A stretch of DNA of 64,000 bases from Adiantum capillus-veneris (Eukaryota; Streptophyta; Polypodiopsida; Polypodiales; Pteridaceae), in the NCBI GenBank assembly GCA_014529385.2, contig CM043969.1:21327946-21391945 (forward strand), written 5' to 3'. Position numbers and translations under genes: made by a program. Below the pieces are notes generated by a model, which was not told the DNA's origin, made no database searches, and worked only from the letters and a program-made list of their open reading frames with translations. Shown piece after piece: positions 1 through 10,761 of the stretch. Numbering within the stretch: position 1 is the first letter of the stretch; each line of letters opens with the position of its first letter.

Positions 1-68
1 GTTGGGAGGATAGGAATGTGAAAGATCTTCTGTGAACTTCGCATGCCAAATTAGGACAACTGACGGTC

Positions 69-1690
69 ATGAAGATCATCTATATCTTCAAGATCAAGGA
101 TAAGGGATCAACAGACCTACCAACGTACCTATTTAGGGATTGTTATAACAAAAACTTTGCTATGATGACTCCTGAGGAGGTAGAACAAACCAAATACCAA
201 GGGTATTCCATAAGGGATTGGATATTGAGACAAGGACCAGAAACAATGCCAAGAGATGAACACCATGAGAGATCATCTGAGAGTAATGATAAGAAACCAG
301 AAACCACCTCATCACAAAGAAAACCGGGTGACACTAAGGCCAGTCTAGGGCTACATGAGTCACTATTTCCAACAGACTGGTTTGAAGGACTCGGAACAGG
401 ACCAACTGCCAGGAGACCGGGAGTTGAACCAAATAGACATATCAAACCAATTGAATTTTAGAAATGGGTGAGAAAATACAGTGGATTAGGGGATCCATAC
501 GACCACTTAGCAAGCTTTAAGCAAGTGCTAAGAGCAGAACAAATATTTGATTTCCATACTCAATTCGAGGGCTTTGGAATGACATTAGAAGGAAAAGCAT
601 TGACATGGTTCCAAAACATTCCACCGAGGTCAATCATGGATTTAAACACATTAGCTCAAGGATTTGTAACTGCTTGTTCCAAGATGGGGATCAAACACAA
701 TACGGTAGCTCAAATCTACAGCTTAAATAGAAACATGGTGAGTTTGTTAGGGATTGTGCAACTCGAATGAAACAATACATTGCCAGATGCCCAGGGCTAG
801 AGATACCTGCAGAAGAACGACTAGTGTCATTGTTTCTAGAGGGACTCCTAAACAAAGAATTTCATGCTATATTGTATAGCAAGAAGCATACAACCCTAGA
901 AGAGTGTGTGTCAGATGCTATTGACTTACGATACAATTGTGATATTTTCAATGAAGAAGATGTCCCTAAGGATAACCAAAGTGAGAAAATAGTATCCACG
1001 AAACCAATACAAGTGGGAACGGCTGCTGCAGCACCACTGTCAGCCATAGAAGACATGCTCAAAAGGATGAATGACATGATGAATAACATGCAAAAAGCAC
1101 CTATGAGGGGACCAGGACAAGGGATACCTCAACAGGGACAACCAATTAGACCGCAAAAATGGTGTGCAATCGAGGGTAAATGGACCAACCATGAGACTAA
1201 TGATTGTTACTACTGACCAAAGTATGATGGGAATGTTCAGTACGTGTCCATGAGGCCACAAGGACAACCCATGTACAGATACCAGCCTAACATGGCACGA
1301 GCTCAAAGACTGTCGATGGGTATGGAAAGACCTCAATCTGTGCTGGGTCAACAACCTCCATATCCAGGACATGCATTCAGAAGGATTCATAGATGAACAA
1401 GCACTAGTGCTTGTTACACCCTATGCTGAGCCTAGTCCATCTACAGTAATGGTAGGAGATTGGTGTAATTCACATCCACCACCAATGGAAGAACCTGTGA
1501 CTTATGATCCACCAGAGCTTGCACCAATGTATTATGTAGCTAATCAAGGTGTTAGATCTCCTATGGTTAAGCCAAGAATGAGAAACTATCATAACTATGG
1601 TGCAAATGATCATTGGAAAAATGAATGCCCAGAGCCTGACAAGAACCTCAAGCCGATTGAAGCTTATTGCATACAATGTTGCAAATAGGG
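69..1690 (+). pseudogene. gypsy gag polyprotein remnant with a broken zinc knuckle
   Basis: Gag would form the particle that packages element RNA. The retrotransposon-gag domain is clear at 468-1000: GDPYDHLASFKQ, then LEGKALTWFQ, then a segment ending LEGLLNKEF, the usual order of this family. It is interrupted by a TAG at 459, a frameshift near 745-767, a TGA at 1214 and another shift near 1375. A degenerate CCHC-like knuckle (CIQCC, then H and C) lies at 1660-1715 with an in-frame TAG at 1686. The N-terminal 130 residues are hydrophilic and lack a recognised domain. Several disabling changes mean no functional product. Confidence 0.8.
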
Positions 1691-1691
1691 A

Positions 1692-2285
1692 AGACACTTC
1701 CCAAAAGACTGTCCATAAAATCCTTTAAACAAGGATAAAACAATAGTAAACGTAGTCCAAGTGATACCTAGTAGCTTATCTGAGAGTGAACCGATTGTTC
1801 CAATCAAGGTAATCACTAGAGCCCAGGCTAAGAAAAAGAAACATAACTCCTCTGATGAATTAGAGAATACCAAAATTACCTCTCAAAAGACCAAAAGAAG
1901 TAGAAGCAAAAGGTATGAGATGAGAAAACAGAAAGCTGAAATCGAGGAGAAAGCAAAACAACTATTCCAGGAAAAGGTGAAAGAACCTGGAAGAAAAATC
2001 AAAGAAACAACCGTAAAATCTGGAGGATCAATTTTGGTTGATAAAATTTTTGAGCCGATTAATGCAGCCTTGGAAGCCTACCAAGCGGGACTTAAAGCAG
2101 GCCAAAACATGGAAAACAAATGGAAAAACTATCCTTCTCCAGACATGGAAGTAGCTAAGCTTGAAGCTTATCAAAATTTGATAAGAATCATGCAAGAAAT
2201 TCTGGAAAAACAAAAACCCAAGCTCGAAAGTATGGAAAAACCCGAGGAGCTTGTGGTAAGAGAGAAAAATCCAAAGTGGTGGTAG
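1692..2285 (+). pseudogene. Lys/Glu-rich gag-protease linker of the gypsy element
   Basis: A 174-residue open stretch from 1761 continues the frame used by the knuckle region. It is highly charged, with many Lys, Glu and Gln residues, and looks largely helical (roughly residues 40-80 and 130-165). Such basic or coiled linkers are common between gag and protease in plant gypsy elements, but I assign no biochemical activity. It ends at a TAG at 2283, and a -1 type change leads into the protease frame, which overlaps it from 2276. Confidence 0.6.
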
Positions 2286-2989
2286 AAATATCCTGGGGGC
2301 AACCTGCCATTAGACAAACTCAAATGAAATTGCAATTGGCTGATGGTGGACACATTGAAAGACCATTAGGGATGCCTAAAAAAGTGATAGTCAATTCCTG
2401 TGGGATTGAATATCAACACACTTTTGCCATAGCAGACTTTGGAAAAAAACTCAATTACAAAATCATATTGGGAAGACCTTTCATGCGACAGGTACAACTT
2501 ATCCAAGATTGGGAAAACAATTATATGTACTTGAAGCAAGTGGGATCTATAACAAGGGTTAATCTAAAAGATCACACTTATAGAGATGTCATGAAAATGC
2601 CCATACAAGAGTTTGATTCAGTCTCTTCGGCTAAAACTAAGCTTCCATCGTGGTTGAACAAAGACACTCCTATTTGGATGTGAGGACCTTCAAAAAATGG
2701 GAGCTTAAAAAGAGAAGAATGTATCCTAGAAAGGGATTGCACAGATGAAGCCTATGTACCTGAACTCTTTCCAGAACATTTGTTTGAGCCATTTGAGTGG
2801 ACTCAGCTTTTAACAACAATGGATGTATGTGTGAATACATCTGTGCCTACTGAATTTTGCAATGAGGACGGCTACAACATAATTCCCATACAAATGATTT
2901 CAACCCTCCACATTGAAGATGAAATTGAGGAACCCAAGGACTTGATGAAAGCTCAACAAGTCTTTCAAACCTCTACTATGATGCAATAG
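2276..2989 (+). pseudogene. gypsy aspartic protease-like segment
   Basis: This is the C-terminal half of a retropepsin-like domain. LADGGHIERPLG, then FAIADFG, then IILGRPFM match the usual retroviral-type protease pattern ending in the ILGRPF flap/strand region. The catalytic D-S/T-G motif expected upstream is not visible in this frame, so the domain is truncated or frameshifted at its N-terminus. A TGA at 2681 is followed in the same frame by 70 further residues from 2780, acidic and without a recognised domain. The frame then shifts near 2985 and continues to the copia insertion point. Confidence 0.65.
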
Positions 2990-3211
2990 ATGAGTTAGAA
3001 GAACACTTAGCTACCTCAGAAGATTTGGGGTCAGAAAAAGAACATGTGAGAGCTAAGCTACTCATGAAAGGAGGAGAGGAATTTCTTTTTAGACTTTCCT
3101 AACCAGAATCGAGAAGACACAAATGGTATAGACGAAATAGAGACAATAGAAACGTGAAAGCTAGACCTATGCCATCAGTCTCTAGTAGAACACAGTTCTT
3201 GATGTAGATAG

Positions 3212-3521
3212 TGTTGAGATGTCGAGCTCTACATCTTGAGCTGGCATCCACTATGGGTCTTGGCCGCTTATGGCATTTACTTACTAGCGCGTTAGGTGAC
3301 CGACACGGAGGATCTCTGCGAGTGATTCTACACTTATAGTGCCAGCCTAGTACGTTTCTAGCGTGTTCACACTTAGTGACCGCATGTACATATGTGCTAC
3401 TTTTCAGCTTTAGCACTTAGTCATTTTGTACTCTCTTTTCTGTGTGAAGAAGAAGAAGCTTTCCATCTCTGTGTGCTTTGTGCTTGTCTTGTGGAGCTCT
3501 CTTGAATCCTCTTTCTTTACA
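3212..3521 (+). repeat. 5' LTR of copia-1
   Basis: The 310-bp repeat starts TGTTGAGATG directly after the GATAG target copy and ends CTTTACA directly before the primer site. It matches 8020-8330 along its whole length with scattered substitutions. It would carry the promoter, but no strong TATA box stands out. Confidence 0.95.
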
Positions 3522-3534
3522 TGGTATCAGAGCC
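3522..3534 (+). other. Primer-binding site of copia-1 (initiator tRNA-Met)
   Basis: TGGTATCAGAGCC follows the 5' LTR immediately. This is the complement of the 3' end of plant initiator tRNA-Met, the usual minus-strand primer of copia elements. Confidence 0.9.
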
Positions 3535-3697
3535 TGGTGCAAGCAAGAGAGGCTAAGAGAGCAAGAGCATCACAATCCCTTCGTTCGCAATCTACGACAC
3601 TCGTTGAGTGTAGAAAGCGTTACAGGTACCATGATAGCAGGTTCAACAGATTTGCAGGTTTTTGCAGATTGCAGCTATTTTGTCTTAGTGCTTCAAG

Positions 3698-4660
3698 ATG
3701 TCTGACGGTTTTAGTCAGATTGTTACTGAGAAGCTTGAGAAAAATAACTACCCTGCATGGAAGTTCAGAATAAAAAATTTCCTAAAAGGAAAAGGTTATT
3801 GGGACTATGTAGAAGGAGACAATGAAAAGGAACCAGAGATTCCCGAGGCAAATGCTACAGCAGAACAAAGAAAAGCTTTGAGGGACTGGCAACAAGGCCA
3901 GAGAAAAGTGATGTATTTGCTTTCTATGAGCATCACAGATGGCATGATGGGCTATCTACAGGATGCTGAAACCCCCGCCATTGCATGGAAAAACTTAGGC
4001 AGAGTGTTCGAGGTGAACACCAAGGCCAGGAAGCTTCACGGAGCTAAATCAGGTTAATAGGAACAACCTCTCCATCAATGATTATGCCTTGAAGATCAAG
4101 AGCATCATTGAGGCTCTTGGATCTATTAAAGTCTCAGTGGAAGACGATGACATTGTCCGGGCATGCTTGGATGGTCTAGGAGATGAGTATGTACATTTCA
4201 GGTCTTCCATGAATACAAGAGACGACATCCCCGTGTTCCAAGATTTGATTTCTATGCTTATTCTTGAGGAGAAGAACCTTGGTCTTGACGCATCTACTTC
4301 TCGTGGTGGTAGAAATAGGTCTGAACAGGCCTTCCATTCTAACTCCAACAGAGGTAGAGGTAGAGGTCGTGGTCGAGGCCCAAGTGGTTGCACGGGCCAA
4401 TTTCGAGAAGGTCAATCAAATCAAAACAATACAGGTGGCAGGGGAAACCAGTCTCAAGGCAGGGGGAGTCAAAGAGGTCGTGGTGCAGGATCAAGCAGGC
4501 AGCAACATACTGCAGATAGCAGAGAATGTTGGACTTGTGGTGAAAGAGGTCACATGTCATGTGACTGTCCAAAGGGAAAAGCAAGTGGAAAGAGAGAACA
4601 GGGCAACTATGCATCTACTAGCAGAGATGCAGATGACAGCAAAAACGAGCGCATGTTTGT
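3698..4660 (+). pseudogene. copia-1 gag with CCHC zinc knuckle
   Basis: The frame opens MSDGFSQIVTEKLEKNNYPAW, the typical plant copia gag opening (N-Y-x-x-W), 177 bp after the LTR, which supports this start. The UBN2-like gag domain runs to about 4250 with one frameshift near 4050: ALRDWQQ and YLLSMS lie before it, SINDYALKIKSI and ACLDGLGDEY after it. An Arg/Gly-rich stretch (4290-4500) precedes a complete CCHC knuckle at 4525-4575 (CWTCGERGHMSCDCPK), which would bind element RNA. The shift removes function. Confidence 0.9.
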
Positions 4661-4689
4661 TATGCAGCATGTAATGAATACAATGACTG

Positions 4690-6470
4690 CAGAGAATTCC
4701 ACCCAAGATGATGTTTGGTATGTGGATTCAGGTGCCTCTAATCACATGACGTCTCGTGGAGAGTGGTTTAGAGATATGTGCAAACCAGATGTGTCAGGCT
4801 ATGTGCAGACAGGAGATGACACAGCTCACCCCATTGCTCATGTAGGGGACATACCTCTAAATACGAAGAGTGGAAAATCAAAGTACTTAGCAGATGTACT
4901 TCATGTCCCAAACATTACAAAGAATCTTGTTTCTGTTGGACAAATGGTTGAGCAGGTTTGCAGGTTCGCTTCAATCCAAATGGTTGTTATGTAGAAGATT
5001 TTCAGAATGGCTGTAAGATGATCACAGAGGGCAAATGTGTGGGCAGAATGTTTACGCTGAATGTAGACATGCCTGAGGTAAAATCTGCATTATTTGCACA
5101 AGGCACAGGTGTTGTGGCTGATGTTGACATTTGGCACAAACGCATTGGCCATGTCAATGAGCAGAGATTGCGTAGCATGCAATCAAAACAGATTGTAAAA
5201 GGTTTGCCCAAATTCAAGGTGGATGGTATGCATAAAGTGTGTGCAGCATGCCAGTTTGGAAAACAGTCAAAGGGCTCATTTCCACATGAGCGCAATGTAT
5301 GTAAAAAGCCACTTGAGGTGGTGCACACAGATGTTTGGGGTCCACCCGATATTGCAAGTATACATGGTTGCAGGTATTATGTCTCTTTCATTGATGACCA
5401 TACAAGGAAAGTATGGGTTTACTTCATGCGTAACTAAAGTGAAGTGTTTGGTCACTTTCAGGACTTCAAAGTCATGATTGAGAAGGAGACAGATATGCAA
5501 ATCAAGACATTGAGGTCAGATGGAGGGGGAGAGTACTTCTCCAATGATTTTTCAAATTTTTTGCGAATGCATGGTATATGCAGGCAGTTTACATGCAGAT
5601 ATACTCCACAGCAGAATGGGGTCGCAGAAAGGAAAAACAGGCACATTGCAGAGGTTGCACGTTCATTGATGAATGAGAAGAACATGCCTCATCATTTCAG
5701 GGCTGAAACTATAAATACAGCTGTGTACATTATGAACAGCACACCTACAGCTGCGGTGCATGATGTAGCGCCAGAGGAAAAGTTTACAGGTACAAAGCCT
5801 GATTTGGCACACTTGAAAGTGTTTGGCTGTATAGCTTACGTGCATGTACCAGATGAGTTGCGTAGGAAATTGGATCCTAAAGCAGAGAAATGTATTCTTG
5901 TGGGATATTCCCTTGAACAAAAGGGGTACAGGTGCTACAATCCTACTACACGAGAATTACGAGTGAGCAGAGATGTAGTCTTTGATGAGATGAGCAGCTG
6001 GTACAGTAATGCACATGGCACTATTGGGGCTGATGCAAAAGATGATGTGGTTGTACAAAATGTGAGGCCATAGTCACATGCTTTGAGTGGACCACAAGAG
6101 TCCTCTTCTCGTGGCTCTGTTGAGAAGCCATGGAATGGTAGACTACGTACGCAGGTTACTCCACCAGCAGGTACAGGGAACGTATCACGAAAAGGAAAGG
6201 AAAAGGTTGATAAACCTCCCTTTATGGCTGATGCATCATTAGGTTTTTCACATGTAGACATGGATTCAGATGGTTCTGAACAAAGTCTTGATGAGGAATT
6301 TGGAATTCCGGCTATCAGGACACCTGGTGTAAGGAGAGTACAAGAAGATGCTAGAGGGCAAAGGAGTGACCCAAGACCGCGCAGATCTAACAGACTCAGA
6401 AATCCAGTTCAAAAATTGACTTATGATGGGTATCTAGCGCATCACCAAGTCTACATGGCTAAGGTGATAT
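4690..6470 (+). pseudogene. copia-1 protease and integrase
   Basis: The protease active site is intact as WYVDSGASNHMTS at 4716-4755. A frameshift near 4960 moves the pol frame, which then continues to the 3' LTR. The GAG-pre-integrase HHCC zinc region shows as WHKRIGHVNEQR and CAACQFGKQSKG (5130-5280). The integrase core has VHTDVWGP, LRSDGGGEY and the GVAERKNR glutamate, giving the D-D-E triad. FGCIAYVHVPDELRRKLDPK and the C-terminal linker follow. TAA at 5435 falls in the core, TAG at 6071 in the C-terminal region and TAA at 6470 in the linker to RT. Confidence 0.92.
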
Positions 6471-6475
6471 AAGAT

Positions 6476-8047
6476 GTGGAGCCCACATGTTTTGAGGATG
6501 CGGTTGGAAATGTGCATTGGGATGATGCAATGAATGAAGAGATGGCTGCATTGGAAGCAAACGACACATGGGAGTTGGTGCCATTGCCAAGTGGCAAGAA
6601 AGCTATTGGCTATAAATGGGTGTATAAAACTAAGCATAAGGCTGATGGTAACATTGAGCATCACAAGGCAAGGCTGGTCGCAAAGGGTTATGCACAGACG
6701 TATGGCATAGACTATGAGGAGACCTTTGCTCCAGTGGCAAAGATGACGATTGTGAGAGCTGTCATAGCATTGGCTACATCTAGAGGATGGATTATGCATC
6801 AAATGGATGTAAAGAATGCCTTCTTGAATGGTGAGTTGCAAGAGGAAGTGTATCTGGATCAGCCACCTAGTTATGTCGATCCAGGTTACCCAGATTATGT
6901 ATGCAAGCTTCTCAAAGCTTTGTATGGTTTGAAGCAGGGCTCTAGAGCATGGTATGACAGGATTGCCAAGTATCTTGTCAGTATTGGGTTTAGGAGAGCT
7001 CATGCTGATCATTCACTCTATGTACGTGAGAGTGATGTGGGGATTGTGGTCATTACCATATATGTAGATGACCTTATTATTGTGGGTGACAATGCTATGG
7101 AGATTGACCATGTGAAACGTCTTCTCAAACAGGAGTTTGAAATGAAAGATTTGGGCGAGTTGCGCTACTTTCTTGGCATTGAGGTGATCAGGACTCCGGA
7201 GGGTGTATGGTTGTCACAAAGACAATATGCTTTGGACATGTTGTCAAAGTATGGTATGGCTGATTGTAAGCCAATTTCTATTCCCTTGGATGTGAATGCA
7301 AAGCTGAGTGCAGAGAAGGGTGATGTTGTTGAGGATGTCAAGATGTACAAAAAGATTGTGGGTAATCTAATCTACTTGACTATCACGAGGCCAGACTTGA
7401 GCTACACAGTAGGCTTGGAGAGTCAGTTCATGCAGCTTCCGAGGAAGCCACATTTGGATGGAGTACGATGTACACTTCGATATGTGCAAGGGACTCTTGA
7501 CTACGCATTGTTCTATGTAGCAGATGCTCCATTAGCATTGTATGGGTATACAGATGCAGATTGGGAAGGTAGCATTGTTGATAGGAGATCTACGAGTGGC
7601 TTCATGTTCTCTTTTGGGAGTGCTGCTGTTACTTGGAGCAGCAAAAAGCAGCCTACAGTTGCTTTATCGAGCACAGAGGCCGAGTACAGAGGTGCAGCAG
7701 TTGCGGCATGCGAGGTAGCTTGGCTACGCACATTACTTGAAGACTTGGGAGTACAGGTGGAACAGCAGATTGTCATCCATTGTGACAACCTCAGCAGCAT
7801 GAAGTTGGCTAGGAATCAAGTGTTCCATGCCAGGACCAAGCACATAGAGGTCCATTACCACTACGTTCGAGAGCGAGTGTTGGCGGGCGACATCGACTTG
7901 GTCTACATCAGCACAGAGGAGCAGATTGTGGATATCTTTACCAAGGCCCTCGGATCTGAGAAGCTTCGACGTTTCCGGACTATGCTTGGACTCTGCGACA
8001 TGCAGAGCTCGAGGGGGAGTGTTGAGATGTCGAGCTCTACATCTTGA
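6476..8047 (+). pseudogene. copia-1 reverse transcriptase and RNase H
   Basis: A 523-residue open stretch contains the copia RT from EEMAALEANDTWELV through IGYKWVYKTK, ARLVAKGYAQ, MDVKNAFLNGEL, LYGLKQGSRAWYD and the catalytic YVDDLIIVGD (about 7060-7090). The RNase H domain follows with YTDADWEGS, STEAEYRG, a further Asp in IHCDNLSS and the ARTKHIEVHYH signature (7540-7870). The frame runs into the 3' LTR and stops there at 8045. It is the best-preserved coding segment of the element and is open in itself, but upstream stops separate it from gag. Confidence 0.93.
8011..8019 (+). other. Polypurine tract of copia-1
   Basis: GAGGGGGAG lies immediately 5' of the 3' LTR, the expected plus-strand primer position. 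Confidence 0.85.
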
Positions 8048-8330
8048 GCTGGCATCCACTACGGGTCTTGGCCGCTTACGGCATTTACTCACTGGCGCGT
8101 TAGGTGACCGACATAGAGGATCTCTGCCACTGATTCTACACTTATAGTGCCAGCTTAGTACGCTTCTAGCGTGTTCACACTTAGTGACTGCATGTACATA
8201 TGTGCTACTTTTCAGTTTTAGCACTAAGTCATTTTGTACTCTCTTTTCTATGAAGAAGAAGAAGAAGCTTTCCATATCTGTGTGCTTTGTGCTTGTCTCG
8301 TGTAGCTCTCTTTCATCCTCATTCTTTACA
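8020..8330 (+). repeat. 3' LTR of copia-1
   Basis: The 311-bp copy of the 5' LTR is followed directly by the GATAG target copy at 8331-8335. Confidence 0.95.
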
Positions 8331-8335
8331 GATAG

Positions 8336-8862
8336 ATGCACATGATTGTGTCAAGGACAAAATCACTAGCAGATATCCTTTAAACGACAATCCAGGAATG
8401 TCAAAAACATCAAGAAAAATGAGAAAGGATACTCACGCAAAGCCGAAGAAACAGGAGGAGGAGCTAACCATGACACGACTTGAGCGAAAAAAGAAGTACC
8501 AAGAGTTGAAAAAAGCTCTAAAGGAGATATATACAACTGAAATGGAAACCACAGAAGAGGATGGTAAAGATGTAATGAGTGTTCCATCCTATTACAAAAA
8601 ATATACTCTCCAAGATCAAAAAATAATTGTCGAACAACCTGTTAGAGAACTGCAAAACCAGGGCTCTACGAAGGGCTTGAAAACGCAAAAAGAAATATTT
8701 GGATGAGCCAGGAGAAGACCCTAGGCCTGCCTACATTGCAAATGACCTAACAAAAGAAGAAGAAGAACTTTTGTTAAGCTTGCTGAAAGAGTACCAAGAT
8801 ATATTCGCTTGGTCTTACAAGGATCTCAAGGGTGTTGATCCAAAAATCTGCCAACATACGAA
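8336..8862 (+). pseudogene. gypsy protease-RT linker and start of RT, downstream of the nested copia
   Basis: Removing 3212-8330 and one GATAG copy restores a continuous frame across the insertion site, with only a pre-existing TAG nearby, so this segment belonged to the same gene as the gag/protease upstream. It encodes a Lys-rich linker, then after a frameshift near 8700 the typical gypsy RT entry: LLKEYQDIFAWSYKDLKGVDP at about 8785-8850. The match stops at CQHT (about 8856), where foreign DNA begins. Small shifts and stops show it is dead. Confidence 0.75.
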
Positions 8863-8879
8863 GAGGGGTATGGGAGCTT

Positions 8880-9140
8880 GGCTTGTGAAAAGCCCCCATC
8901 ACTACTATTGCTCCGGAGAGAGAAAAGTCCAGCAGTCAGGCACTGAGACGCTCTGAGAGAGTATCACATGCACCCGAGCGGTTTGTGCCGGGTATACACC
9001 ACATTTTGGTCACTGACAGTGGAGAGCCAACCTGCTACAAAGAAGCTATACAAATGGATAATACCGTTAAGTGGGAGCAGGCTATGAAATCAGAATACAA
9101 TTCGATTGTGGCTAATGAGACATGGGATTTGGTTGAATTA
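8880..9140 (+). pseudogene. copia integrase-RT junction fragment inserted in gypsy RT
   Basis: The frame at 8940-9140 reads LRRSERVSHAPERFVPG, then SGEPTCYKEAI, then KWEQAMKSEYNSI and ETWDLVEL. This is the classic linker and RT start of a copia pol (compare the same region of the copia at 22685). It is not from copia-1, whose linker differs. No LTR or target duplication is visible, so it is a scrap. It ends exactly where the CACTA-like terminus begins. Confidence 0.8.
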
Positions 9141-9302
9141 CACTACAACAAAAATAGGGTTATCGGCGCATATATTGACGCTGCCCGTCGCTATGCGCGT
9201 CGCTATACGCATTGCTGTGAAACCAGTCGCTATTAGCGACGCGGATAGCGACGCATATAGAGACGCGCATAGCGACGACCATAGCAGAAAATTTTTTTCT
9301 TG
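9141..9302 (+). mobile_element. Miniature CACTA-like element (about 162 bp) with hairpin core
   Basis: It begins CACTACAACAAAAATAGG, matching plant CACTA (En/Spm) termini, immediately after the copia fragment. It ends AAATTTTTTTCTTG, which resembles a right terminus lacking its last TAGTG. Inside, GTCGCTATGCGCGTC-type units occur in both orientations (about 9183-9209 against 9259-9284), giving a strong stem. Subterminal repeats of this kind are transposase binding sites in CACTA elements. There is no coding capacity. The missing final bases mean the right end is eroded or differently joined. Confidence 0.7.
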
Positions 9303-9386
9303 GGCAGAGGACAAGTAGCCTAGCATGTGCCCAGTTAAAAGATGGACACAACCACAGCCAAACTTCCTGCCCTCTGCCTAAGAAAG
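9303..9386. other. Unassigned 84-bp junction segment
   Basis: The segment between the CACTA-like end and the resumed gypsy RT starts GGGCAGAGG and ends near CCTCTGCC, forming an imperfect inverted pair of about 12 bp (with TTGGGCAGAGG near 9300). It may be the terminus of another small insertion; otherwise nothing is recognised. Confidence 0.35.
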
Positions 9387-9945
9387 CGAGCAGCACAATC
9401 AGAGATGATGCGAAACCAAGTAGACAAAGGCCATACACATATAATGAGACATTTGTCAAGAAGATCAAAGAAGAGATTGAAAAACTAAAGGAAGCTGAAT
9501 TCATTTATGAAATTAAACACACAAATTGGGTGTCTCCAATTGTGGTAGTACCGAAGAAGAATGGAAAATTATGAGTGTGTGTCAATCTCAAAAAAGTGAA
9601 TGCAACTACCATTATAGACAACTTTCCTCTTCCAATCACTGAGCATGTGTTAGAACGAGTTGCAGGAAAAGAAGCTTACAGCTTCTTAGATGGCTTTTCG
9701 GGATACAATCAACTTTTGATTGACCCAAAAGATCAGCATAAGACTGCTTTTGCAACAGAATGGGGTATTTTTGCCTATTTGGTTATGCCTTTTGGGTTAA
9801 CTAATACTCCTGCCACCTTTCAAAGATTGATGAGCCATGCTTTTAAAGAGTATCTTAGGAAATTATTGAAAGTATATATGGATGATCTCTGCGTACATTC
9901 ATCAATCCGGACTGATCATTTAGAACATCTCAAAAAGGTATTCAA
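9387..9945 (+). pseudogene. gypsy reverse transcriptase fragment
   Basis: RT resumes at about 9387 after the composite insertion with SRQRPYTYNE, KKIKEEIEKL, WVSPIVVVPKKNGKL, a TGA at about 9571, then VCVNLKKVN, FLDGFSGYNQ (catalytic-motif region), MPFGLTNTPATFQ and VYMDDLCVHS, where the YMDD box is intact. The match ends at LKKVFKHC near 9945, losing thumb, RNase H and integrase. The residual frame beyond 9945 (to 9982) has no RT similarity, so the breakpoint is a deletion or insertion junction. Confidence 0.85.
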
Positions 9946-10740
9946 ACACTGTATCAACCTGTCATTGCCTATCTTTAGTTAGAGCTCCCAAATTATTAGT
10001 TTTGACCACCAAAAACCTTGGCTAAGGTATAAAAACCAATTTTTGTAAGTTTTGGATAATGAAATACACAGCATGAGCTAACGGCGCTCACTTCTCTCCT
10101 TCTCGTGCTTCCTACTCCCTCCCTGATTGTCACATTGCAGTCACGTTTATTGCATTCAACCACCCACAGGTAAGATCTCTATGCATTGACATAAACACAT
10201 CACAGTATTTTGTAGCTTTTGGGGTCGCCAAATCGTAGCCTAATTTCATCATAAGTAGGAATTTACACTTCAAAACCAAAAACTAAGCATAGGTGGGGTA
10301 TTGGGGCATCATTGCTAAGCATTTAGGTGCATTCTGAGCCGCAAACGATTAGGTCAAAAATCCATTGCTGTTAATAATCACAATTTTGGCACTTGAACAA
10401 TTTGGGGTTTAAGACCATAAGCATGCCTGCTTAGGTCCTATAAATGTCCTAGAAGTTCCGTTACATTTGGATGTCATTTGATGCTGTAATGGATGTGATT
10501 TGCTTGCCGATGAGCATTTGACTTTTGGTGATTTCAGTCACTTGAGTGTAGCTTGAGTAGATGCAAGTTGTTAGTTGTTTTTTGAGAGATTGACAACCTC
10601 TTGTAGCCTCTATGCACTAGTCGAGTCAGCTTCGTCCCATGGATTGACAATTTAATCGTGGTTCTCGCTAACTCTGCAATAAGATAGGATAGTGAGGTTA
10701 GACTACCGTCCCACATTCCACTGCACCCTCTAAGAAAACC
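9946..10740. other. Non-coding segment with a possible LTR 3' piece
   Basis: No gene is visible. At 9995-10175 a pattern typical of an LTR 3' portion appears: a TATAAAAA-like box near 10027, AATGAAATACACAGC, a pyrimidine-rich stretch (10092-10125) and CAGGTAAG at 10167-10174. No partner copy is present in the window, so the assignment is weak. The segment separates the truncated gypsy RT from the Penelope-like element. Confidence 0.3.
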
Positions 10741-10761
10741 TGTTTTAGTCCAGAAGAAATC

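Larger units (their letters stand above)
3212..8330 (+). mobile_element. Complete but defective Ty1/copia element (copia-1), nested in gypsy
   Basis: The element has 310/311-bp LTRs beginning TGTTGAG and ending TTTACA, a tRNA-Met type primer site, gag, protease, integrase, RT and RNase H in copia order, a polypurine tract, and a perfect 5-bp target duplication GATAG at 3207-3211 and 8331-8335. The insertion interrupts the gypsy reading frame. LTRs differ at roughly 7% of positions by eye, so the insertion is not recent. Two frameshifts and three in-frame stops disable it. Confidence 0.95.
1..9945 (+). mobile_element. Ty3/gypsy LTR retrotransposon, decayed, entered from the left edge and split by later insertions
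   Basis: Gag, a zinc-knuckle remnant, a Lys/Glu-rich linker, a retropepsin-like segment and RT occur in the canonical gypsy order on the plus strand. The coding sequence stops at 3211 and resumes at 8336 once the copia element and one copy of its 5-bp duplication are removed. It stops again near 8860 and resumes near 9387 after a composite insert. No LTR is visible: the 5' end lies outside the window and the 3' end is lost at an RT breakpoint near 9945. RT style (FLDGFSGYNQ, MPFGLTNTPATFQ) and the absence of a chromodomain suggest a non-chromovirus (Tat/Athila-like) lineage; that placement is inference. Confidence 0.85.
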
